A DNA stretch of 64,000 bases from Cryobacterium cryoconiti (GCF_004403065.1 NZ_SOHA01000036.1:19507-83506), one strand, 5' to 3'. Positions 16,294-25,713 are shown, counted from the stretch's first letter. Translations and numbers: made by a program. Notes: generated by a model not told the origin, from the sequence alone.

Positions 16294-17943
16294 TCAGTCC
16301 GGGGTGGCCGCGTGCAGGTCGCGGAGCATCATCTTCATGACCTTGCCTGTGGCGGTGCGGGGCAGCGTTTCGACGAAGTGCACATCATCAGGCACCTTGA
16401 AACTCGCGATCAGGTACCGGGTGTGGGTGAGCAGGTCCACGGCCGTCACCGCGTGGTCGGGCCGCAGCACGACGTAGGCCTTGGGCCGTTCGCCCCACTT
16501 CTCGTGCGGGATGCCGACGACCGCCACGTCGAGCACGGTGGGATGGGCGAGCATCGCGTTCTCGACCTCGATCGAGGAGATGTTCTCGCCCCCGGAGATG
16601 ATGATGTCCTTGACCCGGTCTTTGAGTTCGAGGTAGCCGTCCGGGTGCATGACGCCCAGGTCACCGGTGTGGAACCAGCCGCCCCGGAAGGCCTCCGCCG
16701 TCGCCTGGGGGTCCCGGTAGTAACCGAGCATGACGTTGTTGCCGCGCAGCACGATCTCGCCGACCGTGGCACCGTCCTTCGGCACGTCGACCATATCGGC
16801 ATCGACCACCCGGGCCGATTCGGCCTGCAGCATGCCGACGCCCTGGCGGGAGATCTTGCGGGCCCGCTCCTCGCTGGGCAGGCCGTCCCACTCCGGCTGG
16901 TACTCGCAGATCGTGTACGGCCCGTAGACCTCGGTCAGGCCGTAGACGTGCACCACCGTGACGCCGAGGGTCTCCAACTGTTCGATCACGCTGGGTGCCG
17001 GCGGCGCCCCTGCCGTGGTGATGCTGAGCGGCTTGGACAACGGATGCGCCTGCTCGGCATTGGCGATCAGGCTGCACACCGTGGGCGCGCCGCAGAGATT
17101 CGTGATGCCCAGGGTGTCGATCGCCGACCAGACGGCGTCGGGCCGCACCGCGCGCAGGCACACGTGGGTGGCACCGGCCGCGGTGACCGCCCAGGGGGTG
17201 CACCAGCCGTTGCAGTGGAACATCGGCAGGGTCCACAGGTAGACGGATGAACTCGTGAACGAGTTGTGGAAGACCTCGCCGAACGAATTCAGGTAGGCAC
17301 CCCGGTGGGAGTAGACGACGCCCTTCGGCTTGCCGGTCGTGCCGGAGGTGTAGTTGATCGTGAGCGGCGAACGTTCGTCGTCGATATCCCAGCGCAGCGG
17401 GCGGGCATCCGTCACTGCAGCCTCGTCGGCCTCGGCCAGGAAGGATTCCAGGGTCTGCTGGCCGAAGTCCAGGCCGCTCGCAGCCAGGCCGAACTCGGCG
17501 TCCGGGATCTCGATCGTGCCGGTCAGGAAGGTCGAGGCGGGCCGGGAGTCCCCCACGGTGGCGACGAGTTCGGCGTCGACGAACAGGAGCGTGGCTTCGG
17601 AGTGCCTCAACACGTACTCGATCTCGGGCCGGGCCAGCCGCGAATTGAGCGCCACCAGGATGCCCCCGGCCAAGGGCACGGCGAAGTGCGCGATCAGCAT
17701 CTCCGGCACGTTCGGAGCCAGGAACACCACTCGGTCACCCGGTGTGATGCGGGCCCGGATGCCCCGGGCCATCCGTTCCGCGGCCGCCTTGAACTCGGTG
17801 TAGCTGTAGCGGCGGCTGCCGTAGAGGATGGCGTCCTTGTTCGGGTACACCTCCGCGGACCGCTGCAGGAAGCGCAGCGGGGTGAGCGGCGAATCGTTGG
17901 GCAGTCCGGTCAGGGGTTCGAGCGTCGTCATCTGTTCAAACAC
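16294..17943 (-). CDS. AMP-dependent fatty-acyl-CoA synthetase
   Basis: 549 residues from a GTG start with AAGGAG 6 nt upstream. All adenylate-forming-enzyme motifs are present: P-loop YTSGTTGKPKGV, YGLTEVYGP, GWFHTGDLG, the hinge DRVKDIIISGGENIS and the catalytic lysine region PRTATGKVMK. The overall sequence resembles medium/long-chain acyl-CoA ligases of the AlkK type. It activates fatty acids to acyl-CoA in the cytoplasm. It lies directly downstream of the acyl-CoA dehydrogenase and FadB-like genes on the same strand, so it probably belongs to the same catabolic operon. Confidence 0.93.
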   Translation of the reverse strand: MFEQMTTLEPLTGLPNDSPLTPLRFLQRSAEVYPNKDAILYGSRRYSYTEFKAAAERMARGIRARITPGDRVVFLAPNVPEMLIAHFAVPLAGGILVALNSRLARPEIEYVLRHSEATLLFVDAELVATVGDSRPASTFLTGTIEIPDAEFGLAASGLDFGQQTLESFLAEADEAAVTDARPLRWDIDDERSPLTINYTSGTTGKPKGVVYSHRGAYLNSFGEVFHNSFTSSSVYLWTLPMFHCNGWCTPWAVTAAGATHVCLRAVRPDAVWSAIDTLGITNLCGAPTVCSLIANAEQAHPLSKPLSITTAGAPPAPSVIEQLETLGVTVVHVYGLTEVYGPYTICEYQPEWDGLPSEERARKISRQGVGMLQAESARVVDADMVDVPKDGATVGEIVLRGNNVMLGYYRDPQATAEAFRGGWFHTGDLGVMHPDGYLELKDRVKDIIISGGENISSIEVENAMLAHPTVLDVAVVGIPHEKWGERPKAYVVLRPDHAVTAVDLLTHTRYLIASFKVPDDVHFVETLPRTATGKVMKMMLRDLHAATPD

Positions 17944-18036
17944 GGTGGACTCCTTTGTCCTTCGGTTGGTGCAGCAGTGTCGTTCGGCGCCGTGGGCGCG
18001 GGGTGGCGCAGGGTCTGTCGCAGTGTCGTGCGCGGG

Positions 18037-19254
18037 TCAGCGGAAGGCGCCGACCCCGGTCAGGTCCCTCCCGATCAGGAGCGACTGCACACTCTCGGTG
18101 CCCTCGTAGGTGTGGATGGACTCGATGTCGGCGAGGTGCTGGATGACGTGGTTCTCGAGCAGGATGCCGTTACCGCCGAGCATGTCCCTGGCCATCGACG
18201 CGATCTCCCGCGCCGCCCTGGTGTTGTGGTATTTCGCCAGCGACGCCTGGATCGGCCGCAGCGTTCCGGCGGCGTCGAGCTCGGCCAGGCGCAGGCAGTG
18301 CAGCTGCATCGACGTGAGCCGGGACAGCATCATGGTCAGGCGCTCCTGCACCAGCTGGAAACCGGCGAGCGGCTTGCCGAACTGGATGCGCTGGGTCGAG
18401 TAGTTCAGGGCCGCCTCGAACACCGCCGTGGCATGGCCGAGGGCCGACCACGCCACTCCGAGCCGGGTGGCGAAGAGCACCGCTGAGGCGTCCTTGAACG
18501 TGCGGGTGCCGGGGAGCACAGCGTCCTGCGGGATCCGCACATCCGTGAGGGTGATCCGGGCCTGGTGGACGGCGCGTAGGGAGCCTTTGCCGGTGATCGT
18601 CACGCCGAGGTAGCCGGGGGTGTCCTGTTCCACCAGGAACCCGCGCACATTGCCGTCGTCGTCGCGGGCCCAGACCACCGTGACGTCGCCGACCGAGCCG
18701 TTGCCGATCCACTTCTTCTCGCCGTTCAGCACCCACTCGTCTCCGTCGCGCTGCGCGGTGGTCTCCAGGCCCACGGAGTCGGAGCCGTGGTCGGGTTCGG
18801 TCAGGGCGAAGGCGCCGAGCTTCTCGGCGCGGGCCAGCGGCACCAGCCAGCGCTCCTTCTGTTCCGGGCTGCCGAAGAGGGCGATGCTGCGCAGGGCCAG
18901 GCCGCCCTGCACGGCGACCACGGTGCCCATCGAGCCGTCGCCGCGGGAGATCTCCATGTTCACGAGCCCGGCTGCCAGCGGCGACATGGGGCTGAGTCCG
19001 GGGCCGACGACGCCGTCGGTGAGGAGATCGAGCTCACCCATGCGCCGAACCAGGTGCAGCGGGTACTCGGCCCTGTCCCAGGCCTCGGTCAGTTCGTCCA
19101 GGGATTCCGTGGCGAAGGTGCGGGCCCGGTCCCAGAAGGCCCGGTCGGCCTCGGGGACGTCGGAGAACACACCGTAGTAGTCGGTGTCGAGGGGCATGGA
19201 TACGTCGTAGTCGGGCACGGTTTCCCTTTCGTGGAGGACGGGTTCGAAGCTCAT
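18037..19254 (-). CDS. Acyl-CoA dehydrogenase
   Basis: 405 residues, starting at the ATG ([17 protein letters not shown]) that overlaps the FadB-like stop by 4 nt. The motifs are those of the acyl-CoA dehydrogenase family: [19 protein letters not shown] and [14 protein letters not shown] (FAD/substrate loop), then [22 protein letters not shown] and the C-terminal [18 protein letters not shown]. The glutamate in YEGT matches the base position of the glutaryl-CoA/short-chain subgroup. It catalyses alpha,beta-dehydrogenation of acyl-CoA with electron transfer to ETF. An apparent 1116-residue fusion with the upstream gene arises only from a frameshift there. Confidence 0.93.
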   Translation of the reverse strand: MSFEPVLHERETVPDYDVSMPLDTDYYGVFSDVPEADRAFWDRARTFATESLDELTEAWDRAEYPLHLVRRMGELDLLTDGVVGPGLSPMSPLAAGLVNMEISRGDGSMGTVVAVQGGLALRSIALFGSPEQKERWLVPLARAEKLGAFALTEPDHGSDSVGLETTAQRDGDEWVLNGEKKWIGNGSVGDVTVVWARDDDGNVRGFLVEQDTPGYLGVTITGKGSLRAVHQARITLTDVRIPQDAVLPGTRTFKDASAVLFATRLGVAWSALGHATAVFEAALNYSTQRIQFGKPLAGFQLVQERLTMMLSRLTSMQLHCLRLAELDAAGTLRPIQASLAKYHNTRAAREIASMARDMLGGNGILLENHVIQHLADIESIHTYEGTESVQSLLIGRDLTGVGAFR

Positions 19255-21387
19255 ACGCCGGCCACGCCGGCCGGGTGGAACAGGGCGCCGCGGGCCGCCA
19301 GGGAGGCTCCCGAGCGGTCGAGCAGCGGGGTCAGCCCGCCGGTGTGGTGCGGGTAGTTCGCCCCGAGGATCATGCAGGCGTCGATGTCGGCGGGGCTCTG
19401 CACGGTGCCGTCGGCGAGCATCCGCCCGACTTCGTCGGCCAGACCCCGCAGTAGTCCGAGGCGCACGACGGCCGGGTCGGTGGGCACGGGCGGGCGGGCG
19501 GCGGCCGGCGGGCAGGATCTCCTCGACCGCGGCGGCGGCGGCGGCCGTGAGCCGGCCGTCAGGCCCGATATAGCCGGGCAGCGAGAGCTGCACGATCCGC
19601 TGCAGGCTCGGGCTCACCGTGAACCGGTCGGCGAAGCCCTGGTGCAGGGTGTCGAGGATGTGCAGTTGCACGGCCGGTCCGATGTGACGGATGAGCGTGA
19701 GCGGCGTCATCGGGAACCCGTCACCGACGAGGGCCGCGTCGACGATCTCGGCGTCCGCTCCGGCGTCGATGAGGGCGAGCGTGTCGCTGAACCAGCGGGT
19801 GATCAGGCGGTTGACGACGAACCCGGACGAGTCCGCCACCAGCACCGCGGTCTTGCCGAGCCGAACGGCGAGCGCGAAGGCCGCGTCCACGGTCTCCGCG
19901 CTGGTGCGGGTTGCCCGCACGATCTCGACCAGCGGCAGCACCGCGACCGGGTTGAAGAAGTGAAAGCCGATCAACCGTTCCGGGTGGTTCAGCTGCGCAC
20001 CCTGGTCTGCGATCCCGAGCGACGACGTGTTGGTGAGGAGCAGGGTGTCACTGGTGACGACCTGTTCGACCGACGCCCAGACGTCCCGTTTGATCTCGAG
20101 GTCTTCGAAGACCGCCTCGATCACGATGTCGCAGTCGGCGAAGTCGGCGACCTGGCTGGTGCCGGACACCAGGGCGGCGATCCGGGCGCTGTCCGCGGCC
20201 GTGCGGGTTCCCCGGGTCACGGCACGCTGGAGCTGGTCGGTGATGCGGTCGATCGCCTGGCTCACCCGGTCGGGCGTGAGGTCGGTGATCCGCACGGGAA
20301 CATTCAGGCGGTCGGCGAACAGCAGTGCGAGCTGGGTGGCCATCAGCCCGCCGCCGACGACCCCCACGCGGGTCGGCTCCCGGCCGGTCCCGGCACGGCT
20401 GCTGCGTTTCTGGGCGGATTGCAGGGCGTAGAACGCGTAGACGGCGGCGCGGCACTCGTCGCTGTGCAGCAGCGCGCCGAACGCCTCGATGGTCTCGGCC
20501 TCCACCGGGTCGGCTCCCCGGGCCCGTCGCGCGGCCGTGCGGGTCAGCCCGGGCGCGGTTTCCAGCGCTCCCGAGTCGGTCGTTGCGGATGCGCCCGCTC
20601 GGCGGGAATGCCAGATGGCCAGCAGTCCCAGTGCCGCCTCGACTGCGGGGATGGCGCCGGAGATCCGTCGGGCGACGCCGGCACGAACAGCCGCCGGATC
20701 CCAGACATCGGGCACCGCCGCGGATGTGGGGGCGAGAGTCAGCGGGTCGGCAAGGGTCCGGGCGGCCCAGTCGAGCGACGCCTCGAGGAAGCCCTCGTCA
20801 GCGACGATCACATCAGCGAGACCTCGATCGCAGGCCTCGACGGCCGTGAGGGACCGGCCGGAGAGCGAGCGGGAGATCGCGATGTCCGCGGCGTCGTCGA
20901 CTCCGACGAGGTCAGCGAGGGAGGACAGGCCGCCCCAGCCCGGCACGAGACCCAATCGAACCTCGGGCAACCCGAAACTGCGGGCCGACCGGGCCACGGT
21001 GCGGTAGTCGGTGCGCAGGGCCAGTTCGAGGGCGCCGCCCAGGGCGGTCCCGTTCAGGAAGGCGAAGGTGGGCACGCCCAGACGGCTGATGTCGTCCAGG
21101 ACCAGGTAGCCGGCGCGGGCGATGCGCTCACCGTCGGCCGGGGACGCGGCGAAACGGAAGGGCCCCAGATCGGCTCCCGCGCCGAACACAGCGCCCTCTC
21201 CCGTGAAAGCGACCGCATCGACCTGGCTGATGTCGATCGAGCGCACCGCTTCACCGAGGGCCTCAAGCGCCTCCCAGCCCCAGGAGAGGATCATCCCGGG
21301 CGGAGGCGCGAAGCCCACCAGGGCGAACCGTCGGCCCCCGACCCGTCGGGTGGTGACGCCGACTCGTATGCTCAGCCCATCGTGCAC
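19251..21387 (-). pseudogene. Enoyl-CoA hydratase/3-hydroxyacyl-CoA dehydrogenase (FadB-like), frameshifted
   Basis: About 710 residues if repaired. Residues 1-220 are a crotonase domain (GEGAVFGAGADL, FLNGTALGGALELALRTDY). After a linker comes the 3-hydroxyacyl-CoA dehydrogenase NAD domain (RVGVVGGGLMATQLALLFA, IEAVFEDLEIKRDVW, NTSSLGI, GFHFFNPVAVLPLVEIV) and its C-terminal domain (DSSGFVVNRL). Near 19488-19499 the frame is lost at three copies of GGGC. Removing one 4-nt copy restores a normal end, read from PTDPAVVRLGLLRGL through [11 protein letters not shown], to a TGA overlapping the dehydrogenase start. The cause may be slippage, phase variation or a sequence error. GTG start after AGGGGG. 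Confidence 0.85.
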
Positions 21388-21427
21388 GGTGCCCCCTTGC
21401 GCCGGTCAGAAAAATGCCTAAGTACAA

Positions 21428-21473
21428 GTTCTAGCTGACACTCAGTCTCAGGTCAAGTGAAACTGAGTCTCAG
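21428..21473 (-). promoter_or_regulatory. Promoter of the FadB/dehydrogenase operon with two 16-bp direct-repeat operators
   Basis: On the minus strand, TTGACC (complement of 21451-21456) and TAGAAC (complement of 21428-21433) are 17 nt apart. Two near-identical 16-mers, CTGAGACTGAGTGTCA (complement of 21436-21451) and CTGAGACTCAGTTTCA (complement of 21458-21473), lie in the spacer and just upstream of the -35 box, 22 bp apart, which is two helical turns. They are the likely binding site of the TetR regulator encoded immediately upstream. Confidence 0.6.
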
Positions 21474-22204
21474 AGAGAACGCGCCTGAGCGCGCAGGCGC
21501 TCCTCGATGGCGCGAGCCAGCACTCCGGGGTCCGTTGCGGCCGGGAAGACGGCGACGACCAACTCGCCGGCGGACCGCCCCTCCGGGGCCGGCGCCGCCG
21601 CATCCGGATGGAAGAGCCGTCGCACCTCGGCGAGTTCGGCGGCCAGCGAGAACCGGCCGACGTTGTCCTCGGCCCGGATCAGCCGGCGCAGGACGAAGTT
21701 ATGGGTGGCGGTCACCGCCGCTGCGAACCGGATCGCGGTCAAAGGCGGCACTCCCGGAACGGCGCTGCGCAGGTAGCTGGCGAACAGCCGTTCATAGCGG
21801 ATGGCCATGATGGCCTCCCGGTCGCGCAGGACAGGGGTGTCCCGCACGACCCGATCGCGGACTCGGGCGATCTCGAGCCGCTCGTGGAACCGGGCGAAGA
21901 CCATGGTGGCGGCCTCGCAGACGGCCAGCCAGGGGTCGGCGTGCGACACCCGGAAGTACTCATCGATGCTCGCGACCAGTTCTGCGTGGTCGGCGAAGAT
22001 CACATCTTCCTTGGCCCGAAACTGCCGGAAGAAGGTGCTGCGCGAGATCCCGGCCGCCTCGGCGATGTCCACCGTGCTGGTCGCGTCGTAGCCCTGCTGG
22101 TCGAACAGCCGCACTGCGATATCGGCGACCGCCACCCGCGAGAGCGCGGTCTGCGGGCGCGTTGCGTCGACGGGACGGACGGAACCACCGGGAGGGCCTG
22201 ACAT
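21470..22204 (-). CDS. TetR-family transcriptional regulator
   Basis: 244 residues. The N-terminal helix-turn-helix is clear: VAVADIAVRLFDQQGYDATSTVDIAEAAGISRSTFFRQFRAKEDVIFAD (about 23-71). The remainder is an all-helical ligand domain. The gene is directly upstream of the FadB-like/acyl-CoA dehydrogenase/acyl-CoA ligase genes on the same strand, and duplicated 16-bp motifs sit in between. It most likely represses fatty-acid degradation and responds to acyl-CoA (inference from family and context). Confidence 0.9.
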   Translation of the reverse strand: MSGPPGGSVRPVDATRPQTALSRVAVADIAVRLFDQQGYDATSTVDIAEAAGISRSTFFRQFRAKEDVIFADHAELVASIDEYFRVSHADPWLAVCEAATMVFARFHERLEIARVRDRVVRDTPVLRDREAIMAIRYERLFASYLRSAVPGVPPLTAIRFAAAVTATHNFVLRRLIRAEDNVGRFSLAAELAEVRRLFHPDAAAPAPEGRSAGELVVAVFPAATDPGVLARAIEERLRAQARSL

Positions 22205-22363
22205 GATCTGGCGAAATTATCACGGATTCCGAGGCCGGATGTCCCGGCCCGCCCTGCGCCCTTTTCGCCGGAGCGGAATCGGAGTATCGTCCACGTCACG
22301 GTCATTTCGCAACGGGTACCCCTCGCCGCCGAGTTCCACCGCGCGTCAGCCTGCCCGAGTCTG

Positions 22364-22406
22364 TTCACGTTCACAGTCGGGCTTCACGTTCACCTTCACA
22401 TTCACC
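22364..22406 (+). repeat. TTCACN hexamer repeat cluster
   Basis: Six copies of TTCAC with one variable base are present: two in tandem at 22364-22375 and four in tandem at 22383-22406. They lie 30 nt upstream of a small zinc-ribbon gene. The 6-bp period resembles iterated activator half-sites (compare GTTCACC units of actinobacterial Pho boxes), but the period is not the usual 11 bp. Confidence 0.4.
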
Positions 22407-22436
22407 GTCGCGCTCGGCGACCAGGGAGAAGTGGTC

Positions 22437-22601
22437 ATGGATTTTCATCCTCAATGCCAACAGCAGGCCTGCACCGGGAGGATGCGAACCCGGGCGCCGG
22501 CCGGGGAAACGCTGGTCGACGATGAAATCTGGTTCCTCTGTGAGGTGTGCGGATTGGAAATGCATTGGACCAATCTGGCCGACCAGGACGGTTCCCGGTG
22601 A
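22437..22601 (+). CDS. Small zinc-ribbon-like protein
   Basis: 54 residues from an ATG preceded by AGGGAG with 8-nt spacing. Two cysteine pairs, QCQQQAC (C-x4-C) and LCEVC (C-x2-C), separated by about 25 residues, suggest a zinc ribbon. The central ETLVDDEIWFLCEVCGLEMHW is acidic and aromatic. No family is recognised. It precedes the sucrose phosphorylase gene by about 115 nt and may be its own transcription unit. Confidence 0.6.
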   Translation: MDFHPQCQQQACTGRMRTRAPAGETLVDDEIWFLCEVCGLEMHWTNLADQDGSR

Positions 22602-22718
22602 CTCCGCCCTGACCCGGCAGGTGACCAGACTCGACCCGGAATTGCACTGACCGACCCGGTGCCGTAACTTCTGAATCGGCACCTCTTCGGGTGGCGCCGA
22701 ATCGAACCGGAGTTGAAC

Positions 22719-24209
22719 ATGACCGCTGTCGAACTGCTCGTCTACGCCGATCGCCTCGGCGGCACCATTCATGACCTGCAGGCAGTGCTGGATGGGCCGT
22801 TGCGCGCGTTCGGCAGCGTGCACGTGCTGCCTTTCTACGTACCCTTCGACGGCGCGGATGCCGGGTTCGACCCGATCGACCACGCGGCGGTCGATGCCCG
22901 CCTCGGCAGCTGGGACGATATGCGCGCCCTTGCCGGATCGCGCGGGCTCACCGCTGACCTGATCGTCAACCACGTGTCCTCTTCCTCGGTGGAGTTCATC
23001 GACTGGCTGGCCAACGGCACCGCCTCCGACTACGAGGGCATGTTCCTCACCTTCGACACCGTGTTCCCGAACGGCGGAACCGAGAAGGATGTGACGGCGT
23101 TCTACCGGCCCCGGCCCGGCCTTCCGTTCACCGCCTATCAGGGCGCCGACGGCAGCCGCCACCTGGTCTGGACGACCTTCATGCCCACCCAGGTCGACCT
23201 GGACGTCAACCACCCGGCCGCCCTCGCCTACCTGCGCCGCGTGCTGCAGACGCTGGCCGGAGGCGGGGTGTCCACGGTGCGGCTCGACGCCGTCGGTTAC
23301 GCCGTGAAGACCCCCGGCACCGACAGCTTCATGACCGAGCAGACCCTCGAGTTCGCCCGCACGGTCGTCGCCCTCGCCCACGAGGAGAACCTCGAGGTGC
23401 TCGTCGAGGTTCACGCGCACTACAGCCAGCAGCTCGCGATCGCCCCGCTGGTCGACCGTGTCTACGACTTCGCGCTGGCTCCCCTGCTGCTGCACTCGCT
23501 CGGCACCGGAACCGTCGACCGCCTCGCCGACTGGTTCCAGATCCGCCCCGAGAACGCCATCACAGTGCTCGACACCCATGACGGCATCGGCATCATCGAC
23601 GCCGGCCCGATCGGTGACAAGCCGGGCCTGCTGACCCAGGCCGAGATGGTCGACATCTTCGCCCGCGCGGAACGCGCCACGAACGGCCACTCCGCGATCG
23701 CATCCGTCATTCCGGAGTGGTTCACGCTGCCGCACCAGATCAACGCCACGTTCTTCAGCGTTCTCGGCGGCGAGGAGGTGCCGTACATCCTGGCCCGCGC
23801 CGTGCAGCACTTCCTCCCCGGCCGCCCCCAGGTGTACTACGTCGGGCTGCTCGGCGGCCTCGACGACACCGAGCTGTTCGGGCGCACCGGCAACGGCCGC
23901 GATGTGAACCGTCATGTCTACACCGCGGAGGAGGTCGACCGAGCCCTTGCCACCGACGTGACCCGGGCCCAGCTGGGCCTGGCCCGCATCCGCAGCACGC
24001 ACCCGGCATTCACGGGAGACTTCTCCTGGTCCACCGTCGGCGGCGACCGGCTCGAGCTCCTCTGGACGGCGGCCGACGCCAGCGCCCGCCTCACGGTGGC
24101 CACGACTCTGGGCTCACCGAGCTTCCGCATCGAGCTGACGGATGCCGGGCGCACGCAGGTGCTGGACACGGTCGCATCCGTCGCCGCCTGGGTCGGCTCG
24201 AACGACTGA
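22719..24209 (+). CDS. Sucrose phosphorylase (GH13 subfamily 18)
   Basis: 496 residues from an ATG with GGAG 7 nt upstream. The protein closely follows the Bifidobacterium sucrose phosphorylase: VLPFYVPFDGADAGFDPIDH, RLGSWDDM, FYRPRPGLPFTAYQ, then the catalytic residues Asp190 (VRLDAVGYA), Glu230 (EVHAHY) and Asp285 (VLDTHDGIG), and the late FLPGRPQVYYVGLLGG and RTGNGRDVNRH blocks. It converts sucrose and phosphate to glucose-1-phosphate and fructose in the cytoplasm. Related GH13_18 enzymes act on sucrose-6-phosphate or glucosylglycerate, so the exact donor is less certain than the class. No transporter gene is adjacent. Confidence 0.88.
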   Translation: MTAVELLVYADRLGGTIHDLQAVLDGPLRAFGSVHVLPFYVPFDGADAGFDPIDHAAVDARLGSWDDMRALAGSRGLTADLIVNHVSSSSVEFIDWLANGTASDYEGMFLTFDTVFPNGGTEKDVTAFYRPRPGLPFTAYQGADGSRHLVWTTFMPTQVDLDVNHPAALAYLRRVLQTLAGGGVSTVRLDAVGYAVKTPGTDSFMTEQTLEFARTVVALAHEENLEVLVEVHAHYSQQLAIAPLVDRVYDFALAPLLLHSLGTGTVDRLADWFQIRPENAITVLDTHDGIGIIDAGPIGDKPGLLTQAEMVDIFARAERATNGHSAIASVIPEWFTLPHQINATFFSVLGGEEVPYILARAVQHFLPGRPQVYYVGLLGGLDDTELFGRTGNGRDVNRHVYTAEEVDRALATDVTRAQLGLARIRSTHPAFTGDFSWSTVGGDRLELLWTAADASARLTVATTLGSPSFRIELTDAGRTQVLDTVASVAAWVGSND

Positions 24210-24257
24210 TCCGGCGCGCCCCGCGGGCGCAACCCGTTCGGCGCGCTTGACTGAGGT

Positions 24258-25232
24258 GTGCGCACACGAACCCGCTGTTACCGCGACGGCACCCTCGTCG
24301 ATGAGGACTTTCCCCTCGCCGAGGTGTCGGAGCATCTCGCCCTGCCCGACAGCGTCGTCTGGGTGGATCTGTCCGATCCCGGCGAGAGCGACCTGGCCCT
24401 GCTGGCCGGGGAGCTGGGGCTGCACGAGCTGGCGGTGGAAGACGCTCTCACCCTGCGTCAGCGCCCGAAGCTCGACCGGTACCCGGACCACCTGTTCCTG
24501 TCTGCGTATTCCATCGACATCGAGCCGTCCACGGCGAAGGTGACCACGAACGAAATCGCTGCGTTCATCACCGACCGGGCGCTCGTGACCGTGCACACCA
24601 ACGGACAGTTCGACCTGGCTGCGGTTGTGAACCGGTGGGATTCTTCACCCGATCTGGCTCGCAACGGAGTGTCCTACCTGCTGCACGGTCTGCTCGACTA
24701 TCTCGTCGACGGCTACTTCGAGGCGGTTGAAGCCCTCGACGATGAAATCGAGGACCTCGAGGATCAGCTCTTCCTGCCTAATTCCGATCAGGAGCAGGTG
24801 CAGCGCCGCTCTTTCCAACTGCGGAAGAGCCTGGTCACGCTGCGGCGGATCATCCTTCCCATGCGCGAAGTCGTGAACACGCTGCTCCGGCGGGACTTGC
24901 ATCTGCTCCAGGACGAAATGGGACCGTATTTCCAGGACGTGTACGACCACGTGCTTCGGGCCATGGAATGGACGGAGAGCCTGCGCGATCTGGCGACCAG
25001 CATCCTCGAAGCGAATCTGGCGATTCAGGGAAACCGACTGAACGTGATCACCAAGAAGGTCACCGGCTATGCAGCCATCATCGCCGTGCCCACCGCCATC
25101 ACGGGTTTCTATGGCCAGAACGTGCCGTATCCGGGCTTCGCCCAACCTCTGGGCTACTACAGTTCGGCCGCGCTGATCGTTGGCCTCTCGGCGCTGCTCT
25201 ATGTGCTCTTCAAACGCAACGACTGGATCTGA
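24258..25232 (+). CDS. CorA-type Mg2+/divalent cation transporter with GQN signature
   Basis: 324 residues. The long N-terminal cytoplasmic part (strand-rich, then helices such as YLVDGYFEAVEALDDEIEDLEDQLF and the stalk LEANLAIQGNRLNVITKKVT) and two C-terminal membrane helices are classic CorA. The loop between the helices reads YGQN (285-288) where CorA proteins have YGMN, so the pore-mouth Met is replaced by Gln. The protein ends in FKRNDWI, as CorA proteins do. The GTG start lies in a 12-bp palindrome, GTGTGCGCACAC. It should form a pentameric channel; the altered signature may change ion selectivity. Confidence 0.88.
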   Translation: MRTRTRCYRDGTLVDEDFPLAEVSEHLALPDSVVWVDLSDPGESDLALLAGELGLHELAVEDALTLRQRPKLDRYPDHLFLSAYSIDIEPSTAKVTTNEIAAFITDRALVTVHTNGQFDLAAVVNRWDSSPDLARNGVSYLLHGLLDYLVDGYFEAVEALDDEIEDLEDQLFLPNSDQEQVQRRSFQLRKSLVTLRRIILPMREVVNTLLRRDLHLLQDEMGPYFQDVYDHVLRAMEWTESLRDLATSILEANLAIQGNRLNVITKKVTGYAAIIAVPTAITGFYGQNVPYPGFAQPLGYYSSAALIVGLSALLYVLFKRNDWI

Positions 25233-25358
25233 GAGGTCGACCGGGGCGGGACGGCGCGGAGCCGGTGAGGTGGTGGGGGCCGCTTTTCGCCCCTGTCGAT
25301 CGCGGCCCCCGGTCGTGCGGCGCCTCGGATGCCCGAGCGCCAGTCTTGAGGGAGGGGT

Positions 25359-25592
25359 TCAGTGCGTGACGGTGTCCTTGGCGATTGCGCCGGCCTTCGT
25401 CACGCTGATGTCGGTTTTCCGCTGGTGTTTCGTGGGGGGCAGCCAGGCTCGGGTGCGCCACACATACGGCGACGCAGCCACCGGCTCCTCGGTTTCGGCG
25501 TCATCGTCGGCCGGTCCGGCGAGCAGGGCATCGAACGTTGGCACGATCGCGATGGCGGGTCGAGTGTCATCGGCGGCGGGTAGATAGAGCAT
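25359..25592 (-). CDS. Small hypothetical protein
   Basis: 77 residues from an ATG with GAAGGA 6 nt upstream. The N-terminal MLYLPAADDTRPAIAIVPTFDALLAG is followed by an acidic stretch and a basic C-terminal half, YVWRTRAWLPPTKHQRKTD. No family is recognised. It is divergent from the sigma-factor gene, and a palindrome in the shared promoter region could link their control. Confidence 0.5.
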   Translation of the reverse strand: MLYLPAADDTRPAIAIVPTFDALLAGPADDDAETEEPVAASPYVWRTRAWLPPTKHQRKTDISVTKAGAIAKDTVTH

Positions 25593-25615
25593 CGGGCGTC
25601 CTTCGGGTCTGCGGG

Positions 25616-25630
25616 TGACAGAGACTGTCA
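25616..25630. promoter_or_regulatory. Palindrome in the sigma-factor promoter region
   Basis: TGACAG-AGA-CTGTCA is a perfect inverted repeat in an AT-rich stretch between the divergent small gene and the sigma-factor gene. A second, looser pair of TGACA elements follows at about 25658-25676. Both could be regulator or alternative-sigma sites. Confidence 0.4.
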
Positions 25631-25713
25631 GTTATATGACGTTGTTTGTGGGATATTTGTCACACGGATCTGTCATGTGTTTTTCTTGCTGGTGAATGGA
25701 GGGCGAACGGACC

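Noticed and set aside
18037..21387. A single 1116-residue enoyl-CoA hydratase/dehydrogenase/acyl-CoA dehydrogenase fusion
   Set aside because: The joining stretch is Arg/Pro/Ala-rich out-of-frame sequence. The correct ends of two separate genes are recovered if a 4-nt repeat unit is removed, and they overlap by ATGA as normal operon genes do.
19372..21438. A 688-codon open frame on the plus strand opposite the FadB-like gene
   Set aside because: Composition is Gly/Arg/Asp-rich without domains, and it mirrors a real gene with clear motifs. It is a high-GC antisense artefact, as are long frames at 1546-2535 and 27728-28636.
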